Assembly (NCBI RefSeq): GCF_004005905.1 | Contig: NZ_SACO01000004.1 | Location: forward strand, 368,684 to 432,683 | Source of the DNA: Novosphingobium umbonatum | Lineage (GTDB): Bacteria; Pseudomonadota; Alphaproteobacteria; Sphingomonadales; Sphingomonadaceae | Reading direction: 5' to 3' | Length of the DNA stretch: 64,000 nt | In this document: positions 1-8,815 of the stretch, in pieces | How the letters are laid out: every line of letters begins with the position of its first letter | Numbering within the stretch: position 1 is the first letter of the stretch | Made by a program: the position numbers and the translations under genes | The notes under the pieces: generated by a model | Told to the model about the DNA's origin: nothing | What the model saw: only the letters and a program-made list of their open reading frames with translations | Databases searched by the model: none

Positions 1-468
1 GTCGATGCAGGCCTTGCCGCATGCCCGCAGGAACGCACCCGCCTGATGTGGGTGGGACGCGGGTTATGGAGCGAAATGGGCTTTTACCAGAAATGGGAAG
101 AGAGCCATGGCGCGGTCTTTGTATGGTCGATGTATCTGGCGCTGGCCGCCGATGGCTACATCCGCAACATCGATGGCAAGAACGCCCTGCGGGCCCTCGC
201 CTCGCGCTGCATCACCATGGGCGATGAATTGCGCATGCCGACATGGGCAGGCCCATGGTATGTGCATGAGGCGCAGACCCATGCGATTGATGGGGTGGTG
301 GCCTTGGCCGATGCGGACCCCTTTGTGGTGCGGGCCTTGCGGGCTGCGGGCTTTCCGGTGCTGGAACTGGCCGCCGATAATTTCAGCCGTGAAGGCGAGG
401 ATGGTTTGGCCATCGAGGCGGCCATCACCGGCTTTATCGAAAGCCTGCCGGAAAGGCCGCGCGCATGA
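1..468 (+). CDS. 2-hydroxyacyl-CoA dehydratase family protein, C-terminal part (cut by left edge)
   Basis: The frame is open from base 1, so the start lies outside the window; about 155 residues are visible. The motifs RLMWVGRGLW, GFYQKWEESHGAVFVWSMY and AADGYIR followed by ALRALASR are typical of the C-terminal half of the BcrC/BadD/HgdB family (2-hydroxyacyl-CoA dehydratase or benzoyl-CoA reductase subunits). Those enzymes bind a [4Fe-4S] cluster and work by ketyl-radical chemistry with an ATP-driven activator. No activator is visible here, and the cluster-binding N-terminal cysteines are off the window. The stop overlaps the next start by 4 bp (ATGA at 465-468), so the two genes are probably translationally coupled. 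The family is clear; the substrate is unknown. Confidence 0.8.
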   Translation, partial: VDAGLAACPQERTRLMWVGRGLWSEMGFYQKWEESHGAVFVWSMYLALAADGYIRNIDGKNALRALASRCITMGDELRMPTWAGPWYVHEAQTHAIDGVVALADADPFVVRALRAAGFPVLELAADNFSREGEDGLAIEAAITGFIESLPERPRA

Positions 469-1553
469 GTGCCACCCGCATCCTGCTGCTGGGCGATCTC
501 ATTCTGGATGTGCCAGAGCCTGACCATTGGTTGTCGGGCATCGCCCCCATCCTGCGCGGCGGGGACGTGGTGATCGGCCATCTGGAAGTGCCCTATACCC
601 ACTGCACCGATGAGGTGGCGGGTGATGTGCCCGCCCCCGGTGCCAATCCGGACCATCTGGCCGCGATAGCCCGCGCAGGCGTCACGGCAGTCAGCATGGC
701 GGGCAACCATATGATGGATTGCGGGGCGCAAGGTCTGGCCGATACAATCACGGGGCTGGATGCTGTCGGCCTGGCCCATGCCGGTGCGGGCAAGGATCTG
801 GCCTCGGCCAGAGCGCCTGCGATGCTGAAGGCGGGCGCACGAACCATCGCGCTGCTCAGCTATAATTGCGTGGGGCCGGAGCTGAGCTGGGCAGGCCCCG
901 ACAGCGCCGGATGCGCCTATGTACGGGTCACGCCAGAGGATGGCAGCGCAAGCCGCCCGCAGGCCGATTTGCGCCACATCGACGCCGCCTCGCTGGCCGG
1001 GATGCAGGCCGATATTACCGCCGCCAAGGCCAAGGCCGATCTGGTGATTGTGGCTCTGCACAAAGGGATCACGCATAGGCCCTCCGAACTGGCCAACTAT
1101 GAAAGGCCGCTGGCCGCCGCTGCGGTAGAGGCGGGCGCGGATGTGGTGGTGGGACACCATGCCCATATTGCGCGCGGCATGGAAATGCTGGGCAAGGCAC
1201 CGGTCTATCACGGTTTGGGCAATGGCTGCGTGGTCACCCATGCCCTGTCCCCCGCGCAGGACCACCCCGCCCGCGCCGAATGGGTGGAGCGGCGCAAGGC
1301 CATGTTCGGTTTTGAACCCGACCCCGCCTATCCGCTGGCCCCGTTCCATCCCGAGGCGGTAAACGGTCTGATCGGGGAATTGCTATGGCATGAGGATGGC
1401 AGGCTGGAAGCAGGCTTTATCCCCATCTGGTTTGCCCCGCCGGGCAGACCCGAAGCGGCAGGGGAGAAAGCGGGCGCGATTGCCTCCTATCTCGACAGGA
1501 TCGGGCAACAGGCGGGCCTGCCGCCGCTAAGCTTTGCTTGCCGAGAGGGTTAG
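465..1553 (+). CDS. CapA-family metallophosphatase-like protein
   Basis: The 362-residue protein has the CapA/PgsA calcineurin-like fold signatures: LLGDLILDV near residue 8, SMAGNHMMDCG near 78-88, and VVVGHHAHI near 228-236, where metal ligands normally lie. Family members take part in poly-gamma-glutamate capsule formation, but many are uncharacterised. No signal peptide or membrane anchor is visible, unlike capsule CapA. The 4-bp overlap with a 2-hydroxyacyl-CoA dehydratase gene argues against a capsule role and for a small metabolic operon. The gene ends convergently with the next one, overlapping by 4 bp. Fold assignment is good; function is unknown. Confidence 0.75.
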   Translation: MSATRILLLGDLILDVPEPDHWLSGIAPILRGGDVVIGHLEVPYTHCTDEVAGDVPAPGANPDHLAAIARAGVTAVSMAGNHMMDCGAQGLADTITGLDAVGLAHAGAGKDLASARAPAMLKAGARTIALLSYNCVGPELSWAGPDSAGCAYVRVTPEDGSASRPQADLRHIDAASLAGMQADITAAKAKADLVIVALHKGITHRPSELANYERPLAAAAVEAGADVVVGHHAHIARGMEMLGKAPVYHGLGNGCVVTHALSPAQDHPARAEWVERRKAMFGFEPDPAYPLAPFHPEAVNGLIGELLWHEDGRLEAGFIPIWFAPPGRPEAAGEKAGAIASYLDRIGQQAGLPPLSFACREG

Positions 1554-3589
1554 AACAATTTGGCCTCGACCAGACGGATCTGCCCCGCGCCCTTGCGCAG
1601 GGAGAGGCGAACAGCCTCGACCTTGCGGGGGCGCCATGCAAGGGGGCTCACCGATTGATCGCTTGATCCAAGGCGCCCTGCATCCTGCCATCGACCGCCT
1701 ATCCGCAACTGCACTTGGACCTCGCGCGGCAGGGCCAACCCATCGCCTTGGCCAAAGGCCAGTTCTGCACGCCCCAGCATCGTCGGGCGTTCGAGCGCGA
1801 TCTCGAACCATTCCTGCGGCTCAGGGCCTGTGCTGTCCCAACCATTGGGCAATTCGGCAAAGAAGCTGATCCGCCCGTCGACGGCCTCATGCAGCTTCTC
1901 CGGCGCGGCACCGCTGGAGGCGGAGAGATGTGGCCAACCATCGCGCTGCAATTGCACCGCCTTGTTGATCGGCGCGACGATGGCGGGATTGGCGCGCGGC
2001 AACAGGCGCAGATGCAGCGCCCCCAGATCGGGGCGCGAGGCGGCCAGCTTGCCATCGACATAGGCGCGCAGCCCCTTGCCATGATGGAAATGCCCGCCAT
2101 CCTGATCATAGGTCAGCGTGATCAGATGGCCATGATAGGGCACGTCCTGCAACGCGAACCAATCCAGCCCTCCCCTGGGCAGCAGCGGATCGAGCCGCAG
2201 ATCAGCCCCTGATGCCGGAACAATCCCCGCAAGGCCCGTGATGACCAGATCATTGAAGCCGGAATGGAAATAATGGTGGCTGCGCGCCAGACCGACAATC
2301 GGCTTGCCGGTGGCCGGATCGTAATCCTCCTCCAGATCGAGCCGCCCGCCTTGCCCATGCAAAGCGGCATATTGGCGCAAGAGGCGGAAATAATCGCCGC
2401 GCGTGACGGGTGCGTCCTTGCGGGCATGCAACAGGCGCTCCATCGCCATCAGGGCCTGCGTCGTCTGAAACGGCCAGACAGGCCCGTTCCACTGGCATTC
2501 GGGCAGGCCGGTGGCTTTGTCATAGCGATATTGGCGCATGTAATAGGGGTAGGAAGGTTCGGCTGTACGCAGGCCATAGGCGCCAGCCAATCCATCGGGA
2601 TCGCGCAAATGGGCCCATGCGGCGTCATACTGCCGCTCTTGGCCCAAAACGCCATAGGCCCATGGCAGATAGCCCACCAATTCACGCGCCGGTGTCTGGT
2701 CCCATGCCTGCACATGTTCGTTGCCAGAGCGATAGCGGTCGACGAAATGCTGGAGCTTTTCGCTCCAGAGGGCGCGCAGCAGGCTTTGCTTGATCGCCTC
2801 GGCCTTTTGGGCATAAGCGGCTGCCGTAATCCTGTCCCCCGCCAGCCCCGCAATCCGGCTGATCGCTGTGGCATTGGCCGCCATATAGCTGTTAATCGAG
2901 GGGCGGAAGGCATGGCCGCCAAAGAAGCCATCCTTGCCGCCCGAAGCCTCGATCGAGGCTACCGAATATTCGGTAGCGTCCAGCAAAGGCTCTATCCAAT
3001 AGAGCCCACGCGCGGGGTCAAAATGATCATCCCATTGCGCGAATACATGCTCCATCACGCCCAGATGACGGGTCGCGCCTTTGCGGTCGCCATCGACCAG
3101 ATAGCGCGCCCAGACGGCGTCAGCGATGGCCTCGCTGAAATGGCGGTCATTGCCGCCGCCGCGATAAAGGAAGGTGATATAATCATCGGCATAGCGCCGG
3201 TCGCGCAGCCAGCGCCCTTCGTAGAGGTGGAAGCCGGTGGCATCGTTCAAACTGGCATAGGGTTCGCGTTGCCAGCCAACATCGTCAAAGAATTCGGTGC
3301 TGATCATCCCCCAGCGGCCCAGATCGCGCTGATGCGCGCGGAACAAAGCCCAGCGATAATACCAGACCGCATCCAGTGCAGGGTCCGAACTGGCGAAAAG
3401 CGGGATCTTGCCCGCATACCATGCCGCATCCCCGCCATAGCGGCGGGCCAAGGTTGACGCCTGATCAATAGGCGGCTCAGCTCCGATGGATCCCGTTGCG
3501 GCGCATAGGGCGGCCGAGGCCAACCCTATGCGCCACAGCCACGCTCCGGCCCGCCTGCGGTGGGGGCGGCGATGGCCGGAGCGGGCCAT
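1550..3589 (-). CDS. Exported (alpha/alpha)6-barrel glycoside hydrolase, MGH1-like, with C-terminal carbohydrate-binding-like domain
   Basis: 679 residues. A positively charged start is followed by a hydrophobic stretch and a likely signal-peptidase site near IGAEPP (about residue 37). Residues about 45-500 resemble the mannosylglycerate-hydrolase-like/GH63-like (alpha/alpha)6 glycosidase domain, with ISTEFFDDVGWQREP, QWNGPVWPFQTT and SHHYFHSGFNDLVITGLAG. The last 120 residues look like a discoidin/galactose-binding beta-sandwich. The gene starts 2 bp after the stop of the upstream TBDR, so they form one transcript. The product probably trims a glycan that the receptor imports into the periplasm. 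The exact GH family and substrate cannot be read by eye. Confidence 0.75.
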   Translation of the reverse strand: MARSGHRRPHRRRAGAWLWRIGLASAALCAATGSIGAEPPIDQASTLARRYGGDAAWYAGKIPLFASSDPALDAVWYYRWALFRAHQRDLGRWGMISTEFFDDVGWQREPYASLNDATGFHLYEGRWLRDRRYADDYITFLYRGGGNDRHFSEAIADAVWARYLVDGDRKGATRHLGVMEHVFAQWDDHFDPARGLYWIEPLLDATEYSVASIEASGGKDGFFGGHAFRPSINSYMAANATAISRIAGLAGDRITAAAYAQKAEAIKQSLLRALWSEKLQHFVDRYRSGNEHVQAWDQTPARELVGYLPWAYGVLGQERQYDAAWAHLRDPDGLAGAYGLRTAEPSYPYYMRQYRYDKATGLPECQWNGPVWPFQTTQALMAMERLLHARKDAPVTRGDYFRLLRQYAALHGQGGRLDLEEDYDPATGKPIVGLARSHHYFHSGFNDLVITGLAGIVPASGADLRLDPLLPRGGLDWFALQDVPYHGHLITLTYDQDGGHFHHGKGLRAYVDGKLAASRPDLGALHLRLLPRANPAIVAPINKAVQLQRDGWPHLSASSGAAPEKLHEAVDGRISFFAELPNGWDSTGPEPQEWFEIALERPTMLGRAELAFGQGDGLALPREVQVQLRIGGRWQDAGRLGSSDQSVSPLAWRPRKVEAVRLSLRKGAGQIRLVEAKLF

Positions 3590-3591
3590 GC

Positions 3592-6387
3592 TTATTGGAA
3601 CGAGTAACGCAGGCCCAGCGCGAAAGTACGCGCCAGCAGCGTCGTGCCCAGATTGAACTGCTGCGAATTGCCCGCATCGCCAAACTTGTAATAGGTCTGT
3701 TGCGTGGATTGGAGCAGGTTGACCGCATCGAACGTCGCCGCAAGGCGCTTGTTGACGTTAAAGGTCAACTGCGCGTCGAGGCTGCTTTCAGGCGTGCGCC
3801 AGACGCCAATCGGATTGGCAAACAGGCGCGCTTCATTGTTGGCCAGAAAGGCCGAGCGCCAGACATAGGACAGACGCCCGCCAAACTTGCCACGTTCATA
3901 GGCGCCGGTGATGTTATAGCTCAGATCCGACACGCCGAAGAAGGCGCTCTGGGTCTGGGCCACAACCTTGCCCGTGCCATCGGCAATCGGGATGTTCTGG
4001 CTGGAACTCAGAACGGTCACGCTGCCCTGCACACCCAGACCTTTAAGCAGGCCGGGCAGGTTATGCGGGAAATAGGTGAAGCCGATTTCGGCCCCCTTCA
4101 GCACGCCATTCGAGGCATTGGTGGGCTGGGTCACCACAAAGCTGTTGGTGTTGAGCCCGCTGCCATTGACCGTTACGCGATTGGCCAGCGACACGACCAG
4201 CCCTTCGACATCGCGGCGGAACAAGGTGGTGGTGATCGCCGCATCGCGTGCAAAATACCATTCCAGCGCAAGGTCATAATTCTTGGACGTGGTCGGCTTC
4301 AGCTTGGGATTACCCGAAGCCCCGCTGCCATAGCCGACATTGGTCAGGTCGCCCGTCAGCGAGTAATTGGGGTTGAGATCGCCAAAGCTGGGGCGGCGCA
4401 ATGTCTCGCCATAGTTGAAGCGCAGGCGCACATTGCGGATCGGTTCATAGCGCGCGGTGAACGTGGGCAGGAACCGGCCCGAGGCCGAACTGGCCCGCGT
4501 CACCGGCATGCCCGCGGTATAGCGGTCGGTGAAATCGAACTTGGTCACCACGCTGGTGTAACGCAGACCACCCTGCATCTTGAGCGGACGGCCAAAAATC
4601 TCGACCTCGGCATCAGCCTGGACATAGGCCGAGAGCGTGCGTTCGTCGATGTTGAACACATTGGTAAAGCTCAACTGGTCGGTCGTTTTGAAGGTCGGAT
4701 AGACCGAGTGATACAGCGCGCGGATCTTGTCGGCATTGGCGTTCACCCAATAGCCGCTGGGCAGCACCCAGCTGGTGGGCACATTGGCGCGACCCTGATA
4801 GAAATTGCTGTTGGTGAACAAGGCATCCGCGCCCAAAGTGGACAAGGGCACGCCCAGACCACCGGCATCCTGCGTGCGGACGCTGTTGCTGGCCTTGCGC
4901 GCATCATAGCGCCAACCGGCCTCGATCTTGCGCAGGAAGCCGTCGTCCCACGTATTCTGGGCCTTGAGCGTCATGGTCAGCGCATTGCCATTGCTGCGCC
5001 CGCCATTGTCGTAAAGCTGGGCGATATTCCACGCCGAGGCGTCGGTCAGCTTGGCCTGATCGGTGAAGGAGAAGGAGGGAATGCCGCCGCCAGCGTTGAA
5101 ATCGACATTGATGCCGCTGGCCACGCGATCGGTGCGCATGGCAAAGAAATTGGTCGAATATTTCGAGGTTTGATAGGCGACATCGGCCTCGATCTTGCCC
5201 GCGCTGCCCACATCCCACTTGCCGTTCAGCCCATAAAGGAAGCTGTCGGTGCGGCTCTTGGTAAAGTCGCCGCTGTTAAAGCCATAGACGCTGCCCGCAT
5301 AGCGCGACTTGACGATGTTGGTGTTGGGGTAAAGCTTGAACGTGCTGGCCGGATTGGAGCCCAGATCGCCCCACCAGTCGACAAAGCTGAACAGCAGGCT
5401 GTTGAAAGTCTCGCCACGGAAACCGTTGTAGAAGGCTTCGGCGGTATAGACCGAGCGGTCATTGGGCGCCCATTGCAGCGCGATATTGCCTGCGGGGCGT
5501 TCACGCTTGCCATAGAAGTCGGAACTGAACACCGCATCGCGCGACAGGTAATAGGGGACATTCACCCCGCCAATGTTGAGCGTGGAACCCGCCGCCGTGG
5601 GCAGACCCGATTCCAGCCCCGGCGTCCAGCCCGAGAACATGCGCTGCAAAGGCGTGAAGCCCGAGGCGGCAGGCGGATTTTCCGTTGCGAAGGGCACAAA
5701 GGCGCCCGCCGTGGTGGTCATATCGCGATATTTGGTGCGGCTATAGCTGCCGTTTACCAGAATGCCGATCTCGCCAATATCGGTCGACCAACGCTTGGAC
5801 ATCAGCGCCGAGACATTGGGATTATAGCTGTCGGCCTGCTCGTTATAAATGCCGCGCACCTGCGCCGAGAAGGCAAAATCCTTAAAATCGAACGGATGGC
5901 GGGTCTGAACATCGATCTGGCCCGCAAGGCCGGTTTCCAGCTGGTCGGCCGAACGGGTCTTGAAGATGCTGACCTGCTTGATCAGGTTGGCCGACAGGTC
6001 CTGCAGCGCAAAGGACTGGCCATCGGCGGTAAAGATATTGCGCCCGTTAAGCGTGGTCAGCGCATCGGGCAGACCACGGATGGAGATAGCGCCAGCCTCG
6101 CCACCGGCGCGGTTGGTCACCTGCACGCCGGTCACGCGCTGCAAGGCTTCGATCACATTGTTATCGGGCAGCTTGCCCACGTCTTCGGCCACGATGGAAT
6201 CGACGATCTGGGTGGAGTTTTTACGCACATTCAGCGCGCCCACGATCGAAGCGCGCACGCCCGACACGACAATGGCTGCATCCTCCGCCGGTGCGGGTGC
6301 AGCCGCCACCTGCGCATGCGCCATGCCGCCGCACAGCAGAGAGCCCAGCGATGCCGAGCACAGAACGATAGATTTGAAGGCTTTCAT
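3592..6387 (-). CDS. TonB-dependent receptor (first, paired with MGH1-like glycosidase)
   Basis: 931 residues from the ATG at 6387, chosen because a GGGGGAG ribosome-binding site precedes it and it begins a signal peptide (MKAFKSIVLCSASLGSLLCG, cleavage after AHAQ). An upstream in-frame ATG at 6498 lies before this and is unlikely. The plug domain follows (IVDSIVAEDVGKLPDNNVIE, then GAISIRGL). The protein ends in the aromatic outer-membrane-barrel terminus LGLRYSFQ. It resembles the TonB-Xanth-Caul subgroup used for plant-sugar uptake. It acts in the outer membrane with TonB/ExbBD encoded elsewhere. It is the first gene of a two-gene transcript with the glycosidase and has a candidate operator about 70 bp upstream. 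Confidence 0.9.
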   Translation of the reverse strand: MKAFKSIVLCSASLGSLLCGGMAHAQVAAAPAPAEDAAIVVSGVRASIVGALNVRKNSTQIVDSIVAEDVGKLPDNNVIEALQRVTGVQVTNRAGGEAGAISIRGLPDALTTLNGRNIFTADGQSFALQDLSANLIKQVSIFKTRSADQLETGLAGQIDVQTRHPFDFKDFAFSAQVRGIYNEQADSYNPNVSALMSKRWSTDIGEIGILVNGSYSRTKYRDMTTTAGAFVPFATENPPAASGFTPLQRMFSGWTPGLESGLPTAAGSTLNIGGVNVPYYLSRDAVFSSDFYGKRERPAGNIALQWAPNDRSVYTAEAFYNGFRGETFNSLLFSFVDWWGDLGSNPASTFKLYPNTNIVKSRYAGSVYGFNSGDFTKSRTDSFLYGLNGKWDVGSAGKIEADVAYQTSKYSTNFFAMRTDRVASGINVDFNAGGGIPSFSFTDQAKLTDASAWNIAQLYDNGGRSNGNALTMTLKAQNTWDDGFLRKIEAGWRYDARKASNSVRTQDAGGLGVPLSTLGADALFTNSNFYQGRANVPTSWVLPSGYWVNANADKIRALYHSVYPTFKTTDQLSFTNVFNIDERTLSAYVQADAEVEIFGRPLKMQGGLRYTSVVTKFDFTDRYTAGMPVTRASSASGRFLPTFTARYEPIRNVRLRFNYGETLRRPSFGDLNPNYSLTGDLTNVGYGSGASGNPKLKPTTSKNYDLALEWYFARDAAITTTLFRRDVEGLVVSLANRVTVNGSGLNTNSFVVTQPTNASNGVLKGAEIGFTYFPHNLPGLLKGLGVQGSVTVLSSSQNIPIADGTGKVVAQTQSAFFGVSDLSYNITGAYERGKFGGRLSYVWRSAFLANNEARLFANPIGVWRTPESSLDAQLTFNVNKRLAATFDAVNLLQSTQQTYYKFGDAGNSQQFNLGTTLLARTFALGLRYSFQ

Positions 6388-6749
6388 AGCAAAACTCCCC
6401 CTGGGCCTCGGTTGGCTATCGATTATAGTCCAACTATTATTTGCGCCGATAATCATTGACACCGGTATCGTCAAGCCCGTTGCGCATGGGATCGCCATTC
6501 CACCCCCAAATCGGGCAATGGAAACGTTGCCATTACAGCAAAATCACCACAGCAGGGCGCGACAGACAATAGGTCCGTAAAATAGGGATATGGCGTAGCG
6601 ATTCGTCCGCGAGCCATGCGCAACCCCGACGCGCAACCCACAAAAATCGCCGCAACCGCCAGGAGCAATCCTGCGGCTGCGGCGATAAGGGGCCTAAAAA
6701 TCAAAAGTCAGACATAAAGCGCAAATAGCGCTCCGGACACCGCCGCAAG
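6388..6749. other. Intergenic region: promoter of the TBDR/glycosidase pair and 3' end of the arabinan operon
   Basis: About 360 bp without a convincing gene. The left part holds the promoter and operator (6457-6473) of the reverse-strand TBDR. The right part lies downstream of the GH43 stop and contains a short hairpin with arms AGCGC and GCGCT at 6718-6732, followed on the reverse strand by TTTAT, which could be a weak terminator. A 77-codon reverse frame crosses this region but would overlap the operator and was not accepted. Confidence 0.5.
6457..6473. promoter_or_regulatory. Candidate operator, TGACACCGGTATCGTCA
   Basis: The core TGACACCGGTATCG agrees at 12 of 14 positions with the palindrome TGACACCGGTGTCA. 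A 13-of-14 copy lies upstream of the GH51 operon at 10451. It sits about 70 bp before the start of the reverse-strand TBDR. The repeat use suggests a shared regulator encoded outside the window; the two LacI genes in the window have other candidate sites. Confidence 0.5.
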
Positions 6750-7775
6750 TCAGCCCAAACGCCCGTTGGCCACCGGCACACCAAAATCAGGCACGCCATC
6801 CGGACGATAGTGAATAGGCTGAATGCGCGTATGACGATTGGGGTCGAACAAGGGATCGCCCTTAATCTCCGCATAGTCACGCGCATGATAGACCAGCATG
6901 TCCCGCCCATGCTCATCGACCGTAAAGCTGTTATGCCCCGGCCCCCAGACCTTGTTGGCTGGGCTGGAGGCGAACACTGGCACGGGCGATTTCGTCCACA
7001 CGCGCGGATCCATCCAATTGGCATCGGCAGGCGCAGTCAACATGCCCAGACAATAGCGCGCATCGGTCGCGCTGGCCGAATAGGTCAGGAATATCCGCCC
7101 GTTGCGGATCAGAGCGGCGGGCGCCTCATTGACCTTGAACCCGCGCACTTCCCAATCCAGCGTGGGCACCGACAAGCGCACCGGCGCGGCGGCCAAACTC
7201 GTTAAACTCGCCAAAGGCGCCAGATAGAGGTTGGAATTGGTGTCGACCCCCGGCTCATGCTGCGCCCAGCACAGCCAGCGGCGGCCTTGATGGACAAAGC
7301 TGGTGGAATCGAGCGTGAATGTGTCCCAAGGCGTCTGCAACTGGCCCGCCATGCTCCAGCGCGCGGTGAAGGGATCTGCCCCCTCGCCGCGCAGCACATA
7401 AGTGCGGATGTGGAACTTGTCGTCACCATCGCCTGCGGCAAAATACATCGCCCACGCGCCATCGATCCAGTGCAATTCCGGCGCCCAGATATAGCCCGCC
7501 AGCTTGCCACTGGCAGGCCGCCGCCAGATCACCAGCCCGCGCGCATGGGCCAGTCCGGCCAGACTGCGCGCACGGCGCAGCACAAGCCGGTCATATTCGG
7601 GCACCGAGCCGGTCATGTAATACCAGCCATCCGAATGCCGGAACACTTGCGCATCGGCGCACTGGCGCACCACGGGATTGACGATGGGAGCCGTGTCCGC
7701 CGCCATGGCAGGGCTGGCCATCAGGGCCAGTCCGCCCGCCATCACCTGCCGCCGGTCAAGTTGCATAGTGCCCAT
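6750..7775 (-). CDS. Exported GH43 family glycosidase (probable alpha-L-arabinofuranosidase)
   Basis: 341 residues from the ATG at 7775, 5 bp after the stop of the preceding GH43 gene. The N-terminus carries a twin-arginine stretch (LDRRQVMAGG) before a hydrophobic segment ending SPAMA, so it may be a Tat or Sec substrate. GH43 five-bladed propeller landmarks are visible: CADAQVF with the probable general base Asp41, TLDSTSF with Asp156, and KVNEAPA with the probable acid Glu217. The spacing matches the classical Asp-Asp-Glu triad. As third gene of a GH51-GH43-GH43 operon it most likely removes arabinose from arabinan side chains or oligosaccharides in the periplasm. GH43 also includes xylosidases, so specificity is inferred from context. 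Confidence 0.85.
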   Translation of the reverse strand: MGTMQLDRRQVMAGGLALMASPAMAADTAPIVNPVVRQCADAQVFRHSDGWYYMTGSVPEYDRLVLRRARSLAGLAHARGLVIWRRPASGKLAGYIWAPELHWIDGAWAMYFAAGDGDDKFHIRTYVLRGEGADPFTARWSMAGQLQTPWDTFTLDSTSFVHQGRRWLCWAQHEPGVDTNSNLYLAPLASLTSLAAAPVRLSVPTLDWEVRGFKVNEAPAALIRNGRIFLTYSASATDARYCLGMLTAPADANWMDPRVWTKSPVPVFASSPANKVWGPGHNSFTVDEHGRDMLVYHARDYAEIKGDPLFDPNRHTRIQPIHYRPDGVPDFGVPVANGRLG

Positions 7776-7780
7776 GACGA

Positions 7781-8803
7781 TCAATACTCCGCCACCGGCC
7801 AGCCATCCGCGCCCCAACGGATACGCGCCAGACGCAAGGTGGAGGCGCCATGATTGGCCTTGTCATAGGCGTGATAGGCCACAATGTCGGTGCCATCCTT
7901 GTCATGCAGGAAACCGGCATGGCCCGGACCGCGAAAGCGCTCCTGTTCGGGCAAGTCGGCGCGCAGGAAGATCGTGCCGCCGCCCTGCATCATCGGGCTA
8001 CCATCCTTGCCCAGATAGGGGCCGGTGATTTTATCCGCGCGACCCACGATGGTGTAATAGGTGCTGTTCACGCCCTTGCAGCAATAATCATTGGAGGCGA
8101 ACAGGAAATAGCCCCCGCCATGCTGCACAATGAAAGGCGCTTCAATCGGCGCTGGCGCTCCGGCAGGGGCGGGACGCCGCGCCAGCGAGAGCGGCTTCTC
8201 ATTGGGGCGCAAGGGCTTGCCGGTCTTGGTGTCCAGTTCCACCAGCTTGACACCTGTCCAGAAACTGCCAAAGGCCAGCCAATGGCGACCATCCTTGTCG
8301 GCAACGAAATTGGGGTCGATGGCGTTATAATCATCCTGCGCGGTCGACATCAGCACCAACCCTTCATCCTTCCAGCCATAGGCCGGCGAGGCAGGGTCCA
8401 GCGTGGCCGAGGTGAACAGGCCAATAGCTGAGCGATTGCCGCCAAAGGTGGACACGGCATAATACATCCGCCAGCGGCCATTGACGAAAGACACGTCCGG
8501 CGCCCACATTTCCTTCGTGCCCGGCACGGCCTTCACTGCCCAGTCGGGGATCTTGGCAAACAAGGGCTGGCCTGCGGTCCAATGCACCAGATCCTTGGAT
8601 GTGCGCGGCAGGATATAGCGACCATCCTCCCCCGGAACGCCCGTGCCGAACACATAGTAAGTGTCGCCATCGCGGGCCAGCACCGGATCATGGGTGGGCA
8701 CCAGATCGCCGGTCAGCGCGTCATTGAGCTTGGGCGTCTGGGCCGCAGCAGGGGCAGCCGCCATGCCGAGCATCAGCGCGGCGAGCAAAGTCTTATGCAA
8801 CAT
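7781..8803 (-). CDS. Exported GH43 endo-1,5-alpha-L-arabinanase
   Basis: 340 residues. The ATG at 8803 has a strong GGGAGAGG ribosome-binding site and opens a signal peptide cleaved near PAAAQ (about residue 22). Catalytic landmarks match the arabinanase subfamily: THDPVLA (Asp39, base), AIDPNF (Asp163, pKa modulator) and IEAPFIV (Glu221, acid). WAPDVSF, the stretch NDYCCKGVNSTYY and GPGHAG also match. The enzyme cleaves the alpha-1,5-arabinan backbone. It lies 12 bp after the GH51 gene and 5 bp before a second GH43 gene, forming a compact arabinan operon. Confidence 0.9.
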   Translation of the reverse strand: MLHKTLLAALMLGMAAAPAAAQTPKLNDALTGDLVPTHDPVLARDGDTYYVFGTGVPGEDGRYILPRTSKDLVHWTAGQPLFAKIPDWAVKAVPGTKEMWAPDVSFVNGRWRMYYAVSTFGGNRSAIGLFTSATLDPASPAYGWKDEGLVLMSTAQDDYNAIDPNFVADKDGRHWLAFGSFWTGVKLVELDTKTGKPLRPNEKPLSLARRPAPAGAPAPIEAPFIVQHGGGYFLFASNDYCCKGVNSTYYTIVGRADKITGPYLGKDGSPMMQGGGTIFLRADLPEQERFRGPGHAGFLHDKDGTDIVAYHAYDKANHGASTLRLARIRWGADGWPVAEY

Positions 8804-8815
8804 CAAGCCTCTCCC

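Noticed and set aside
3496..6459. Open frame of 987 codons on the plus strand opposite the first TBDR
   Set aside because: Its translation has no recognisable motif and lies antisense to a clear TBDR with signal peptide and ribosome-binding site. Long antisense frames are common in high-GC DNA.
6471..6704. Possible small membrane or lipoprotein of 77 residues on the minus strand
   Set aside because: It has a hydrophobic stretch, but it overlaps the promoter/operator of the TBDR, lacks a clear ribosome-binding site, and its second half looks unnatural.
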